Positions 55,062-64,000 of a stretch of 64,000 nt of DNA are shown here, one piece after another; the stretch's first letter is position 1; each line of letters starts with the position of its first letter. The stretch lies in assembly GCA_038900335.1 (NCBI GenBank), contig JBBMRB010000013.1, positions 54,328 to 118,327 of the forward strand, given 5' to 3'. Both the position numbers and the translations under genes were made by a program. A model generated the notes under the pieces. It ran no database searches, was not told the origin of the DNA, and saw only the letters and a list, made by a program, of their open reading frames with translations. This stretch comes from Rs1 sp038900335 (lineage in GTDB: Bacteria > Pseudomonadota > Gammaproteobacteria > Pseudomonadales > Balneatricaceae).

Positions 55062-58000
55062 CTATTGCGCTAACTGTGCTTGTTGTATCAATTTTGGGTT
55101 ATCTGAATTAAGCATTTTTTTTGCTTTTGGCGTTGGGAACTCAACATCAATATCAACAATACGACCATCACGGCACACGTTAATAATGGTATCCATACAA
55201 GAGGATAACAGTGAGTACTTCTCATCCGGTGCTGCAATAATGGTTTGCAAACCTAAGTCGGTCATAAAGCCCAGTGAGGTCATGGTGTTTTCTGAGTCTA
55301 GTTTATTAAACGCCTCATCAAATACTGATAAACTCATTCCACCTACCGCGCGTCCATCTGGACCTTCTTTTAAGCGATAGGACGCAGCTAATGCCGCGGC
55401 CATAGCCACATAAAATGGTACTTGATGCTCACCACCTGAGCCCGTTTTAATACGTTGGCTCAATGTTGTTTTGCGATGACCTTGTAAGTCTTTAATTACT
55501 AATTCAAAGTTATAGAAGTTACGGTAATCCTGTAAAAGACTACTTTCACCTTCATCTTTTAATACATCGTGGATTTTCTCTAATGCATTTTTATAAGGTT
55601 TATCGCTATCGTAACTAATATCAAACAACGTCCCAACATTCGCTTGGTCGATACGAGTATAAGCCTCGACTAATTCTAGAATATCTTTTAGCTCTGGGTT
55701 AGCTGTCATCTCAAAGCTATACATCTCTTTATGAAATGGACGGTTTTTAAGATGCTGATTAAGCTCGCGTATCAGATCTTTAATTTGATTAATTTGATCA
55801 TTAAGATGCGCTACAAAGTCAGACCTAAAGGCTGACTCAGCCTCTTTACGTGCGCTTTCTGCTTTCTCTTTATACTGTGCTAGCTCTGTGTCAACTAACG
55901 AAGTGAGTGTTTCACTAACATAGCTTACTAGCTCTTCATGGGATGAGTCTGGGCTTATTTTATCAAGGCCTTGATGAGACAAACCACCGCCATGATATTT
56001 AGCTTTATACTCAGCGACTGCATCACGTACTGAATACTTTTTCTTCTCGTGCAGCTGTAGTTCTGACTGCGCTTTTTTAGCTGCATCAAAAATAATACGA
56101 TCTAATTCACCTGAACAGCTTTCATCTAAATAGTCTCGCTTTTCCTGTGCTGATTGCGCATCAAATTCTGCTTTATCTTCACAGATTGATCTGGCTTGTG
56201 CATGCTCTTGCAGTTCCTGATCTAACACTTCAAGCGCCGCGTTATCTTTAACCATAGAGGTACGTGTTTTTTGTAACTGCTCCATCAACTGCTTATTTTT
56301 GACTTCTGCCGCTTTTAACTCATCCGCTAAACGAGCGATATTCGCTTGAATGCCACTGTCATCGTGGTTACGCAAATCTTCTATCGCCTGGCGATGACCG
56401 TTGATTTCCGTCTCTAGCTGAGCACGCTGATTAACTAAATCAAAGGTGGATTCTGTAGAGCCAACTAAGCTTGTCGTTAAATTGATAAGGTTATCACGCA
56501 GTTTTTCCAACGTTTGATGACGCTGCCCTAACTCTGCAAACTGGCTGACCATTTCATCTACTTGCTTACCTTGGCTCGCCAACTGATCATCACGACGCCT
56601 GACGCCCATGATCGGTGTTTGCTCATGAATAGAGGTAGTAGAGCCCTCTGTCTGCAGCATGCAGTCATAGGTCAATGCTCTCTCTTGCTTTAATAATTGC
56701 GCTTCTGTTTCAACGGCAATCACACTACCAAGTGCTCGATTCATGTAAGCTTGAGCATGTTCGTTATCTGTTTCAATAAACTGGGCAAGAGAGTTCGGTT
56801 TATTACGATTGTGCCAGTCACCGGATTTAGTGGTATTGATGATACGACAACCTTTTAAATGACGACCTTTACGTCGATACAAGGTGATCGCTTCTTTTAC
56901 ATGCTCAGGTCCGACAATTAACGCTTCACGTCTAGCACCTAAAAATGATTCTATCGCAATACGCCATTTATCATCGCTAATATCGACCATCTCGCACACA
57001 GGCGTTGACTCAATGCCATAATCAGCTAATAGCGTCATCAACTCTCGTGTATTGTGCCTAACCGGAGCCTTACCTTGCTTTAACTGCTCCACCTGACCTT
57101 TTTGGTTCTGAATTTTGCTTCTTAGCTCGTTAATTCTGATGACCGACTCTTCAAATTTACGGCCTACTTCACGTCTAACAGTGTCGATTTGGCCTTTGAG
57201 CTGAACCAAGGTATTATCAACTTCTACAGGCTCTGCCGGCCACGTATTCGCCAGCATATCTTCACCACTGCGCCAAAGGGTGACACACTTATCTATTAGC
57301 GGTACAAACTTTTCTGGCAGCAATTGTGAATGATCTGCAAAACCAACGGTAGTACGCAATAAATTATAGCTACTTTGTATTTGATCTTTCACCACACCTT
57401 CTTCGTGCAACCTTGCTGCGATAGTCGATTCTAGTGCTTTAATTTGATGTGCTGAATCAGTATTATTTAGCTGTGCACGAGCATTAGCTAAATCCTGCAT
57501 CACGTTACTTAAATCCGTACTATGATTTTCTAATTTTGCTTGTAACTGCGTTTCTTTTAGCTGGTTTTCTTCAAGTCTTTCAGCTGAAGATTCCTTTTTT
57601 AAATCCGCATTTTCAAAACGCGCTTCATGGACCACCCATTCATATTCCGCTGCATTTTTAACATTGCGCTGAATACCAGAACACAACTCTTTAACTTTGC
57701 CAAGCTGTTCAACTCGGTTAGAGACTTCAGCAGTCTTGACCTCCATTGCGCGATATTCTTCTAGCGATTTTCTAAACGCGCCGACATGAACGACTTTTTC
57801 CTCTAGTACGAACTCGCGAACAAAGCGTGTTGGGCTATCAATTGGCACAAAACGCAGAGCATTTTTAAAGTTTTTGATGAATTTTTCGTCATCATTAGGC
57901 CTGGCACTATCTTGCGACAAATGCGTGACGACTTCTTTAATAAAACGACTTGCTCGTTTCTCAAGTAGCATATCTGGGCACTGCTTTAGCAACTCTTGCT

Positions 58001-58469
58001 TAACTTGTGTCCAATCTTTTGGCAGTCGTCCATCGCCATCTTTTACAGTAAAATCATCTAGCTGCACTGAAAAATCAGGCAGTATTACACGGCCCAGTAT
58101 CTCTTCTTCCGGCGATGCTGTATTCGCACTTATAGCAATAGCAATACATGATTCAGTTGCGGTTTCAGTATCAAAAAAGCTCAGTGCTAAATAAGATACT
58201 GAATCTTCTCGCGCTGTGGCTTTTTTGCCACCATCATCCATAAAACCTAAGCAATATGTACGTAGAGAGCGTTCACTTTTTTGCCCTGCTGAGGCGTTAA
58301 AACTAAGATGACGCTTATTACCACCAAGCAATACCGTCTGTATGGCATCAAGTAGTGAGGATTTACCAGAGCCGTTTGGGCCAACAATAGCAACATTACC
58401 CTTAATAGGTATCTCAACTGCACCCAGTACGTACCAGTTGACTAATACAATGCGATTAAGCTGTTTCAT
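55062..58469 (-). CDS. mksB: MukB-like SMC ATPase of MksBEF/Wadjet (MksB/JetC)
   Basis: 1135-residue SMC-type ATPase. The N-terminal Walker A GPNGSGKSS (residues 30-38) lies right at the start. Two long coiled coils flank a hinge-like domain about 480-640. At the C-terminus the signature SGGE (about 1011-1014) and Walker B VFDEAFNKLD (catalytic Glu about 1052) complete the ATPase head. The sequence belongs to the MksB/JetC branch rather than true MukB. It acts with MksE and MksF as a DNA loop-extruding condensin. Overlaps mksE by 14 bases. No JetD gene follows. Confidence 0.93.
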   Translation of the reverse strand: MKQLNRIVLVNWYVLGAVEIPIKGNVAIVGPNGSGKSSLLDAIQTVLLGGNKRHLSFNASAGQKSERSLRTYCLGFMDDGGKKATAREDSVSYLALSFFDTETATESCIAIAISANTASPEEEILGRVILPDFSVQLDDFTVKDGDGRLPKDWTQVKQELLKQCPDMLLEKRASRFIKEVVTHLSQDSARPNDDEKFIKNFKNALRFVPIDSPTRFVREFVLEEKVVHVGAFRKSLEEYRAMEVKTAEVSNRVEQLGKVKELCSGIQRNVKNAAEYEWVVHEARFENADLKKESSAERLEENQLKETQLQAKLENHSTDLSNVMQDLANARAQLNNTDSAHQIKALESTIAARLHEEGVVKDQIQSSYNLLRTTVGFADHSQLLPEKFVPLIDKCVTLWRSGEDMLANTWPAEPVEVDNTLVQLKGQIDTVRREVGRKFEESVIRINELRSKIQNQKGQVEQLKQGKAPVRHNTRELMTLLADYGIESTPVCEMVDISDDKWRIAIESFLGARREALIVGPEHVKEAITLYRRKGRHLKGCRIINTTKSGDWHNRNKPNSLAQFIETDNEHAQAYMNRALGSVIAVETEAQLLKQERALTYDCMLQTEGSTTSIHEQTPIMGVRRRDDQLASQGKQVDEMVSQFAELGQRHQTLEKLRDNLINLTTSLVGSTESTFDLVNQRAQLETEINGHRQAIEDLRNHDDSGIQANIARLADELKAAEVKNKQLMEQLQKTRTSMVKDNAALEVLDQELQEHAQARSICEDKAEFDAQSAQEKRDYLDESCSGELDRIIFDAAKKAQSELQLHEKKKYSVRDAVAEYKAKYHGGGLSHQGLDKISPDSSHEELVSYVSETLTSLVDTELAQYKEKAESARKEAESAFRSDFVAHLNDQINQIKDLIRELNQHLKNRPFHKEMYSFEMTANPELKDILELVEAYTRIDQANVGTLFDISYDSDKPYKNALEKIHDVLKDEGESSLLQDYRNFYNFELVIKDLQGHRKTTLSQRIKTGSGGEHQVPFYVAMAAALAASYRLKEGPDGRAVGGMSLSVFDEAFNKLDSENTMTSLGFMTDLGLQTIIAAPDEKYSLLSSCMDTIINVCRDGRIVDIDVEFPTPKAKKMLNSDNPKLIQQAQLAQ

Positions 58470-59196
58470 TTTGATTCTCCATCACATCATCAGTTATCTT
58501 GCTTGCTGGTTCAGTACTATCTTCTTCACCTTGCATAGTGCCACTGGCCTGCCCTTGTTCAAGCTCAGCATCTTCTAGTGCTTCTTCTTCCTCTGTTAAT
58601 GCATCTCGATTATTATCGACATCACATAACAGTTCAATTTGCTTGATATAATCTTCTACAACGACTTGTCTTATCGTCGGCAAAATACTAAATAAAGTAT
58701 TCTTAGGATTGCCTTCTTCAGGCTTTCCTCTCTCGATTAAACCGTGGCGAGAAAACAAAGAAATGAGCTCTTTAGTACGCGTCTCGTTTGGTAAGTCTTT
58801 ACCTGTCAGTGTTTCAAATAATGCTAACAACTCATCTGAGCTAGTAAATGCACGACCACTATCTATTTCAAAGTTTTCCAACTTTTGTTCATACATTTGA
58901 CGCATACATAACAAAATGAGAGATTCATCTAACTTCAATTTCAAATTGCGCTCGTGGCCCAGTGGTAAAATACCTAAATACGCCTCATCTGGCTGATAAA
59001 TAAATGACCAGCCAATCGCTGCAAATAAGTTTCTAAAATAATCCACATGAGAAGAGATCAAAAAATAGACATCTCTGTGTGAGCGTTTATCTGAATGTAT
59101 AAATTGGTTTACCATCAGCATATTAGCAGCGTTAACAAAGTCTTCCTCTTGGTATTTCTCACTGCGACTGACTATCTTTTGTAAATCATTCAGCAT
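58456..59196 (-). CDS. mksE: Condensin accessory subunit (MksE/JetB, DUF4194-like)
   Basis: 246 residues. Tandem winged-helix protein of the MksE/JetB type that binds the kleisin MksF and DNA. No catalytic motif is expected. The C-terminal about 50 residues are highly acidic (EEEEALEDAELEQGQ) and look disordered. It is translationally coupled to mksF (TAATG overlap) and overlaps mksB by 14 bases, the standard jetA-jetB-jetC order. Identification rests strongly on context. Confidence 0.87.
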   Translation of the reverse strand: MLNDLQKIVSRSEKYQEEDFVNAANMLMVNQFIHSDKRSHRDVYFLISSHVDYFRNLFAAIGWSFIYQPDEAYLGILPLGHERNLKLKLDESLILLCMRQMYEQKLENFEIDSGRAFTSSDELLALFETLTGKDLPNETRTKELISLFSRHGLIERGKPEEGNPKNTLFSILPTIRQVVVEDYIKQIELLCDVDNNRDALTEEEEALEDAELEQGQASGTMQGEEDSTEPASKITDDVMENQNETA

Positions 59197-60617
59197 TATC
59201 TGTGTCCTTTTTTAGTCGATTGGATGGTAAAATCACGGCATATCACCATCTCATCAACCTCAATATAATCATCTTTAAATTGTATTTGGAATTTATCCGT
59301 TGTCGCCTTAGCTTTTTTACCTAAAGAGGCCAAGTGCCTGATATAACTAAAGCATATATAATCTTCAATACTCGCTATCTGAAATTGTTCCGCTTGAACA
59401 GTATCGGTATTTTCAAAGTGTTTCGCCAAATAGTTTTCAATGCGATCAACGCGTACCTCACGACGTTCTTTGTACTGTTTAAATAGCTCTCTTAGCTCCA
59501 ACACTTTTGGATCAATTATTTGTTGGCGAATAATACGAGGCGACACTTCAATGCGACGCCTGATAGGCGAGCGCACGCTATGAGCGGATAAAAAACCGAC
59601 ACTTTCTAACTGCGTGATAGGCTGCTTTTGCAACACGCTATCATCTTTTGCAACAGCACTGATTAAGCGTGACAATCTTGAAGCCATACCTGGTGTTGTC
59701 TTATCCATATAACGGATAGTATCGGCAACCCGTTTTTCTAATTTGTACCTAAAATCATCAATACTATCTAAACGCTTATCAACGGATTCAAAAATACGGA
59801 TAATACGATTAATATGGGTATGCACCATCGCTTGAGCATCTATATATTCATTTTCAAACTGGAGTTGATAATGCTCGGTCAGCTTTTCTAGTTTGATGGT
59901 GTCAAATTGCAGATCTCGTAACATCGACAGTATTTGTCTTCGAAACCTAAACGGGTTGTTCTTTGTCTTCAATGTTTTGTAATCTGATACCAAGATTTGT
60001 TCAACAAAGGTATCAAAGAACTGGCGGACAATTTCTTGCGGGCTATCTGAATTAGCTAAGCTTATTTTCAGCTCACGCAAGCCTAATAGCATATCCGTTA
60101 AGTGGGCACTGAACTCCGCCGATGCCTTAGCCGCCTCCTGCAACGTAATCCCTCGTCCTTCAGGGTCATTCACTGCGGACTCCAGTGAGCTAAGTACGTT
60201 TAATACCGCACCGCCGTAAGAGCGTTTTTCCATTCGTGAAATAGAAACCAATGAACGTAACAAAAAGCTATTAGCAGGCGCCATGAGTACATAGCTTTTG
60301 TAAATTTGCTGCTCTTCTTCTAACCAGCCGGTACTAATTAAGCGACGATAGATACGATTAGCGTACTCAATAGTAGAGCGAGGTGCTTGGTAGTTTTCCT
60401 CGTGCTCCTCATCTTCTTCACGCTCCCATATCCGCAAACCAATACGCACAACAGTATCTTCAATGGTTGAGCGCACTAAATCTTTAGCAATAAAAGGCTC
60501 TATAAGGTCCTCATCAAAAAATAGATCTGCGAGCTCTATTAATACTTTTTGGTATATTTGCCTATTTTTTCCCGACAGCGGGACAAATAGATCCTGAGGA
60601 AGCTTATTAAAAAGCAT
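59196..60617 (-). CDS. mksF: Kleisin-like condensin subunit (MksF/JetA)
   Basis: 473 residues from the ATG at 60617, which has better spacing to AGGTGA than the in-frame TTG at 60620. The MksF/JetA family is the kleisin bridging the two MksB heads. The N-terminal winged helix (ELADLFFDEDLIEP) and a long helical middle with RFRRQILSMLRDLQFD (core RRQILSMLRDL) are typical. First gene of the operon; a 344-base spacer upstream holds its promoter. The protein is close to the usual JetA length. Confidence 0.9.
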   Translation of the reverse strand: MLFNKLPQDLFVPLSGKNRQIYQKVLIELADLFFDEDLIEPFIAKDLVRSTIEDTVVRIGLRIWEREEDEEHEENYQAPRSTIEYANRIYRRLISTGWLEEEQQIYKSYVLMAPANSFLLRSLVSISRMEKRSYGGAVLNVLSSLESAVNDPEGRGITLQEAAKASAEFSAHLTDMLLGLRELKISLANSDSPQEIVRQFFDTFVEQILVSDYKTLKTKNNPFRFRRQILSMLRDLQFDTIKLEKLTEHYQLQFENEYIDAQAMVHTHINRIIRIFESVDKRLDSIDDFRYKLEKRVADTIRYMDKTTPGMASRLSRLISAVAKDDSVLQKQPITQLESVGFLSAHSVRSPIRRRIEVSPRIIRQQIIDPKVLELRELFKQYKERREVRVDRIENYLAKHFENTDTVQAEQFQIASIEDYICFSYIRHLASLGKKAKATTDKFQIQFKDDYIEVDEMVICRDFTIQSTKKGHR

Positions 60618-60620
60618 CAA

Positions 60621-60964
60621 TCACCTAGTAGTTTTATTTGTAATAATATGATTAGTATATGCTTATTTTGCCTTGATAAAGCAATGCAGCAAGATAGACA
60701 CGTATTCGATGACAGAATTTTAGCTTAGTCTTTGCCGACAAAAAAGCTTTAAGAGGACAATAAAACAAAATGTGCAAAATACTGGCATCATATCCAGATT
60801 TTACTGCATGATCTTATACAAATTTACAATTCAAATATTTACTCTAAACAATATAAATATAATTTTCTATAAATCCTTTATTTAAAAAAAAAAGCCTCAT
60901 TAAATGAGGCTTTTTACTATTGATTATTAAGCTAAAACAATAGCATTAATGCAAAATAGAAACT
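60621..60964. other. Spacer between mksF and the adhesin gene
   Basis: 344 bases, AT-rich. It contains the adhesin terminator (60881-60915) and presumably the mksFEB promoter. No gene seen, in particular no JetD-like frame. Confidence 0.6.
60881..60915 (-). terminator. Rho-independent terminator of the adhesin gene
   Basis: On the minus strand a stem GCCTCAT/ATGAGGC with loop TTA is followed by ten T residues. It starts about 50 bases beyond the adhesin stop. The A run before it on the other side also gives some activity on the plus strand. Confidence 0.9.
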
Positions 60965-63900
60965 CTAGTCATCTATTAATAAATTGTACTTCATTAACTC
61001 ATCAATAATTTGCTGATCACTAGCATTGCCATCCGTTAAATCAACATTTTGTAACAAGATAGCTTGATCGGCTGCAGCACCCGTTGCAAAACCACCATCT
61101 TTACTAATATTGATCAGAGTATCATTACCCACTTTTTCAAAGTTAAGATAATCATCAATATTATTCTTATTTTCACCAGATAACAGATCAGTTAAATCCA
61201 GTTTATCTTTTTTATCAATATCAAAATCAGTAATGATATCAGTCTCAAAGGCATTTGCATTGTCTCCTGTGTCAGTGAACGTAAATGTATCAGCGCCTTT
61301 TTTACCGGTCAGTACATCTTCGCCTAAACCAGCAAATAGCTCATCATCATCATTTGTTCCAACCAAAGTACTACCCACAGCAACAGCAGGTGTTACAGTT
61401 AAAGACACTGTTGCTGTATCAGTACCACCGTTGCCATCACTAACAGTATATTGATAACTAGCTTCACCAACATAATCAGCATTCGGGGTGAATACAATAT
61501 TACCATTACCATCTAAGGCAGCTGTGCCATTAACACCATTAGATACCTCTGTAATAGATAATGTATCGCCATCTTCATCTGTATCGTTTAATAACAGCTC
61601 AGCAACCGATACTCTAAATGCCTGATCTTCATCTGTTTGATAACCATTTTTAATATTAAAATTAGTAGATGTTAGTTCAAGGTATGTGCCATCATCTTTA
61701 CTTAATTTTGGCTCAAACACATATGCACCAGCCTGATCCCAATACAGTATTTCAATTTTATGAAAACCTGATGTATTAATGGTGAATGCAGCGTGGCCTG
61801 TTATTGTTGGTGATTGTATTCTATCGACAATAGCAACTTGCTTACCATCAATCAGAATTTGATAACCATCATCAGCATTAACTTTAAACTTGTAAGTCCC
61901 TGCACTTAACTCAATTAAGCCATTAAGGCTTAAAATAGCATCAGTGCCTAATGCCGGATCATCAACACTTAAAGACTGTGCATCATCACCTAAGAATTTC
62001 TCTAAATTAGTTAAACCATCACTAGTATCATTATCACCTGCTAGATTACCACTAGCTAGATTGTAATTAATATCTCTAGCTATGAACGTGGCATCAGCCT
62101 CATTTTCAGCAACAAACTTGGCAACTTGTGCAACCCTTGTTAAGTTACTACCATCTGTACCTTCTTGATAAGCATAATATTCAGAAGCCAAACCGGTTTG
62201 AGACACAGCACCATTATCATCTTTAGCAGCAGGATCATGATTAATAGATACATTATTATCGGTAACATTAAACTTTAATTCGGCCGCGCTTGTATCGCCA
62301 TCACCATCAATTAAAGTAAAGCCGACTGTTTCTGTTAATGCACCAGAATTACCATCATAATTTAATTGGTAACTGTAATCTCCGGTACTTAAGTCAATTG
62401 AAAGGCTGGCTAAAGTAGCAGTAGTGGCCGTTAATGTCGAACCATCTATGACTGTATTGTTAGCGTTATTTGTAATGACATTTGCAATAGGATCATAATT
62501 ATAAGTTACTAATGTATTAACTCCCGCTATAACCATGTTAATCGATACATCTTTTAGATAACCACCATCTGCACCAAAGCCACTAATATCCGTAATTAAT
62601 GAACTCTGCAATAGGCTACCTGTAATAGGAGTAAAGAACACATTATCACTTAACACATCATCTAATTGTGTAATATCGGTAACTGAAATCGCATGACTCT
62701 CACCACTATTATGACTACTACCGTTATAAGCAATAGGATCTAAATCACTAGATGAAATGCCTGATCCAATAGCTAATGCAATTGAATTGATGTCATTTGC
62801 TTTAAGGAAGTCTGTCCAAATAGCTTCTTCAGCGTTGTTAATTCCATGATCACCACTGGTACCGCTATTATTTGAAGTATAGCCAGGGCTTACACTATTA
62901 TTAGTCAGTGTTGATTTATTGCCATCTGACGCAGTTGGAGCACCGTCTGACAAGAAGTATGAAACATTTTGTGCATCACTTAACTTACCATCATCCTCAA
63001 AAGCATCTTGTGCCACTGCTAGAGCAGCGTCATAGTTTGTCCAACCGCCAGCGTTAACTTGATTAAGATAACTAGCAACCTCGCTAGCAGGAAGCCAGGC
63101 AGCAGTCCCTTCTGATGCAAGAGTACTAAAGGTAACAATACGGACCATAACATCACCAAGATCATCGTATTTATTAACTAGGTTAATAATCGCTTCTTTA
63201 GCAAGGTCCAATCTTGTTTCAGAAGTCGAGCTATCGCCATCAGCATCAACATTCATACTACCTGATATATCTAACACAACCATCAGATTGGTATCCACCT
63301 CAGGGCGCTCAACATTAACAACTGTATCAAAAGCTTCAGGAGAGTCATCTTCAACATTAACAACAAAAGTATCTATTGTTGGCTGGTTCACACCATCGCT
63401 GACGCTATAGCTAAATACCAAATCAAGTGTGTTTTCTTGCTCGCCAATTTCATGATCAATTGGCGCAAGCAGGTTCACTGTATATCCAACAGTATGGGTA
63501 CTGCCGTTTGTTTGCACATCACCTAAGGTGATAGTCGCTACTATAACATTTGAGTTTTCCGTTGTTCCTGTTAATACACCATTGATCGCATCCCACTGCC
63601 ATTCAATATCGTCACTACCTGAAGAAATACCAGAGGGGCCATCAAGCATAAATTCAAATGACTCGCCGCTAATATCATCATTATCAACAAATGAAAGTGT
63701 TCCTGTAGCTGTCTTATTATCACCTGTATCAACCGGGTTACCATCATTATCAGCTAGAGCATTATCCAAACCTTCCTCAGACACTGTACTATTTGAGGCA
63801 GATAATTGATCAGGGCGAGTGTTTGTTGGCTTATCATTATCTTCGATACTGCCTGTCGCTGTCACACCATCAACGTTTAAAATAACCGTCTCTGTCGGTT

Positions 63901-64000
63901 CAACTTCGCTATCATCATTAGTTGGTAAGACTGCTGTGAACGTGGTTACACCTACAGGTACGGTAATGATGCCATTATTAAGCGTCACACCATTGGTGAA
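60965..64000 (-). CDS. Giant type I-secreted adhesin, C-terminal part
   Basis: The frame is open to the right edge, so this is only the C-terminal about 1011 residues. In order: end of a Calx-beta-like domain (PTETVILNVDG), repeats of the VCBS/T1SS-143 type, a von Willebrand A domain (MIDAS DISGS, then SDGAPT), a PA14-like domain (FKVNADDGYQILIDGK region), a cadherin-like domain (DEDQAF ... NDTDEDGDTL ... VSDGNGG) and an RTX-like C-terminal secretion module (LTGKKGADTFTFTD). This is the LapA-like architecture, exported by a type I secretion system and acting at the cell surface in attachment. No secretion genes are in the window. A terminator follows the stop. Confidence 0.9.
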   Translation of the reverse strand, partial: FTNGVTLNNGIITVPVGVTTFTAVLPTNDDSEVEPTETVILNVDGVTATGSIEDNDKPTNTRPDQLSASNSTVSEEGLDNALADNDGNPVDTGDNKTATGTLSFVDNDDISGESFEFMLDGPSGISSGSDDIEWQWDAINGVLTGTTENSNVIVATITLGDVQTNGSTHTVGYTVNLLAPIDHEIGEQENTLDLVFSYSVSDGVNQPTIDTFVVNVEDDSPEAFDTVVNVERPEVDTNLMVVLDISGSMNVDADGDSSTSETRLDLAKEAIINLVNKYDDLGDVMVRIVTFSTLASEGTAAWLPASEVASYLNQVNAGGWTNYDAALAVAQDAFEDDGKLSDAQNVSYFLSDGAPTASDGNKSTLTNNSVSPGYTSNNSGTSGDHGINNAEEAIWTDFLKANDINSIALAIGSGISSSDLDPIAYNGSSHNSGESHAISVTDITQLDDVLSDNVFFTPITGSLLQSSLITDISGFGADGGYLKDVSINMVIAGVNTLVTYNYDPIANVITNNANNTVIDGSTLTATTATLASLSIDLSTGDYSYQLNYDGNSGALTETVGFTLIDGDGDTSAAELKFNVTDNNVSINHDPAAKDDNGAVSQTGLASEYYAYQEGTDGSNLTRVAQVAKFVAENEADATFIARDINYNLASGNLAGDNDTSDGLTNLEKFLGDDAQSLSVDDPALGTDAILSLNGLIELSAGTYKFKVNADDGYQILIDGKQVAIVDRIQSPTITGHAAFTINTSGFHKIEILYWDQAGAYVFEPKLSKDDGTYLELTSTNFNIKNGYQTDEDQAFRVSVAELLLNDTDEDGDTLSITEVSNGVNGTAALDGNGNIVFTPNADYVGEASYQYTVSDGNGGTDTATVSLTVTPAVAVGSTLVGTNDDDELFAGLGEDVLTGKKGADTFTFTDTGDNANAFETDIITDFDIDKKDKLDLTDLLSGENKNNIDDYLNFEKVGNDTLINISKDGGFATGAAADQAILLQNVDLTDGNASDQQIIDELMKYNLLIDD

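Noticed and set aside
55062..60617. Complete Wadjet plasmid defence system
   Set aside because: The JetD nuclease subunit is not present in the adjacent DNA, so only the MksFEB part is supported.

Overview
The window is AT-rich bacterial chromosome with the gene set of a free-living, probably marine gammaproteobacterium. Supporting genes are B12-dependent methionine synthase (metH), erythronate-4-phosphate dehydrogenase (pdxB), EF-P hydroxylase (epmC), the 23S rRNA methyltransferase rlmG, dgkA, a MukB-like MksBEF condensin, urea uptake plus urease, several chemotaxis and c-di-GMP proteins, and a large secreted adhesin. The genus cannot be fixed from sequence alone. No tRNA, rRNA, CRISPR array, insertion sequence or prophage was recognised.

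Layout. 0.4-7.3 kb: chemoreceptor, peroxiredoxin with a DOPA-dioxygenase-like gene, ProC-like reductase, a small lipoprotein, an EF-hand protein and a YcaQ/AlkX-type DNA glycosylase, with three short tandem repeats in the spacers. 7.7-11.5 kb: accessory stretch with a HAF-repeat autotransporter, a decayed partial copy of the ycaQ gene and a lipoprotein. 11.6-19.6 kb: manC/algA-type bifunctional enzyme, metH, divergent cysK and an SBF-like transporter. 20-36.5 kb: the urea block on the plus strand. It holds an unusual sensor kinase whose input domain is an NCS1 permease-like protein, its LuxR-type response regulator, urtABCDE (urea ABC importer), and ureDABCEFG (urease and its nickel chaperones). 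37-50.3 kb: signalling genes (HDOD/degenerate EAL, chemoreceptor, DUF817 plus a RutR-like TetR regulator, PilZ protein, GGDEF-EAL protein) mixed with NAD-kinase-like, pdxB, thioesterase and asparaginase genes. 50.3-55 kb: SH3 protein, epmC with an overlapping lipoprotein gene, rlmG, dgkA, marC. 55-60.6 kb: mksF-mksE-mksB. 60.9-64 kb: C-terminal part of a giant type I-secreted adhesin running off the right edge.

How it works together. The kinase/regulator pair immediately precedes urtA, and the whole block is co-oriented, so a coherent inference is nitrogen-compound sensing, high-affinity urea import, then hydrolysis to ammonia in the cytoplasm. The RutR-like regulator with DUF817 a few kilobases away fits a pyrimidine or urea nitrogen theme. 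EAL/HDOD, PilZ and GGDEF-EAL proteins plus a LapA-like adhesin suggest c-di-GMP control of attachment, although no direct link is visible.

Most notable for follow-up: the transporter-like sensor kinase with a Cys-rich linker; a set of inverted repeats and hairpins placed at the boundaries of the urea operons; four intergenic tandem arrays with unit lengths 5, 12, 15 and 17 bp; the partial ycaQ pseudogene on the far side of the autotransporter; and a Wadjet-like MksFEB operon with no JetD/MksG nuclease gene beside it.
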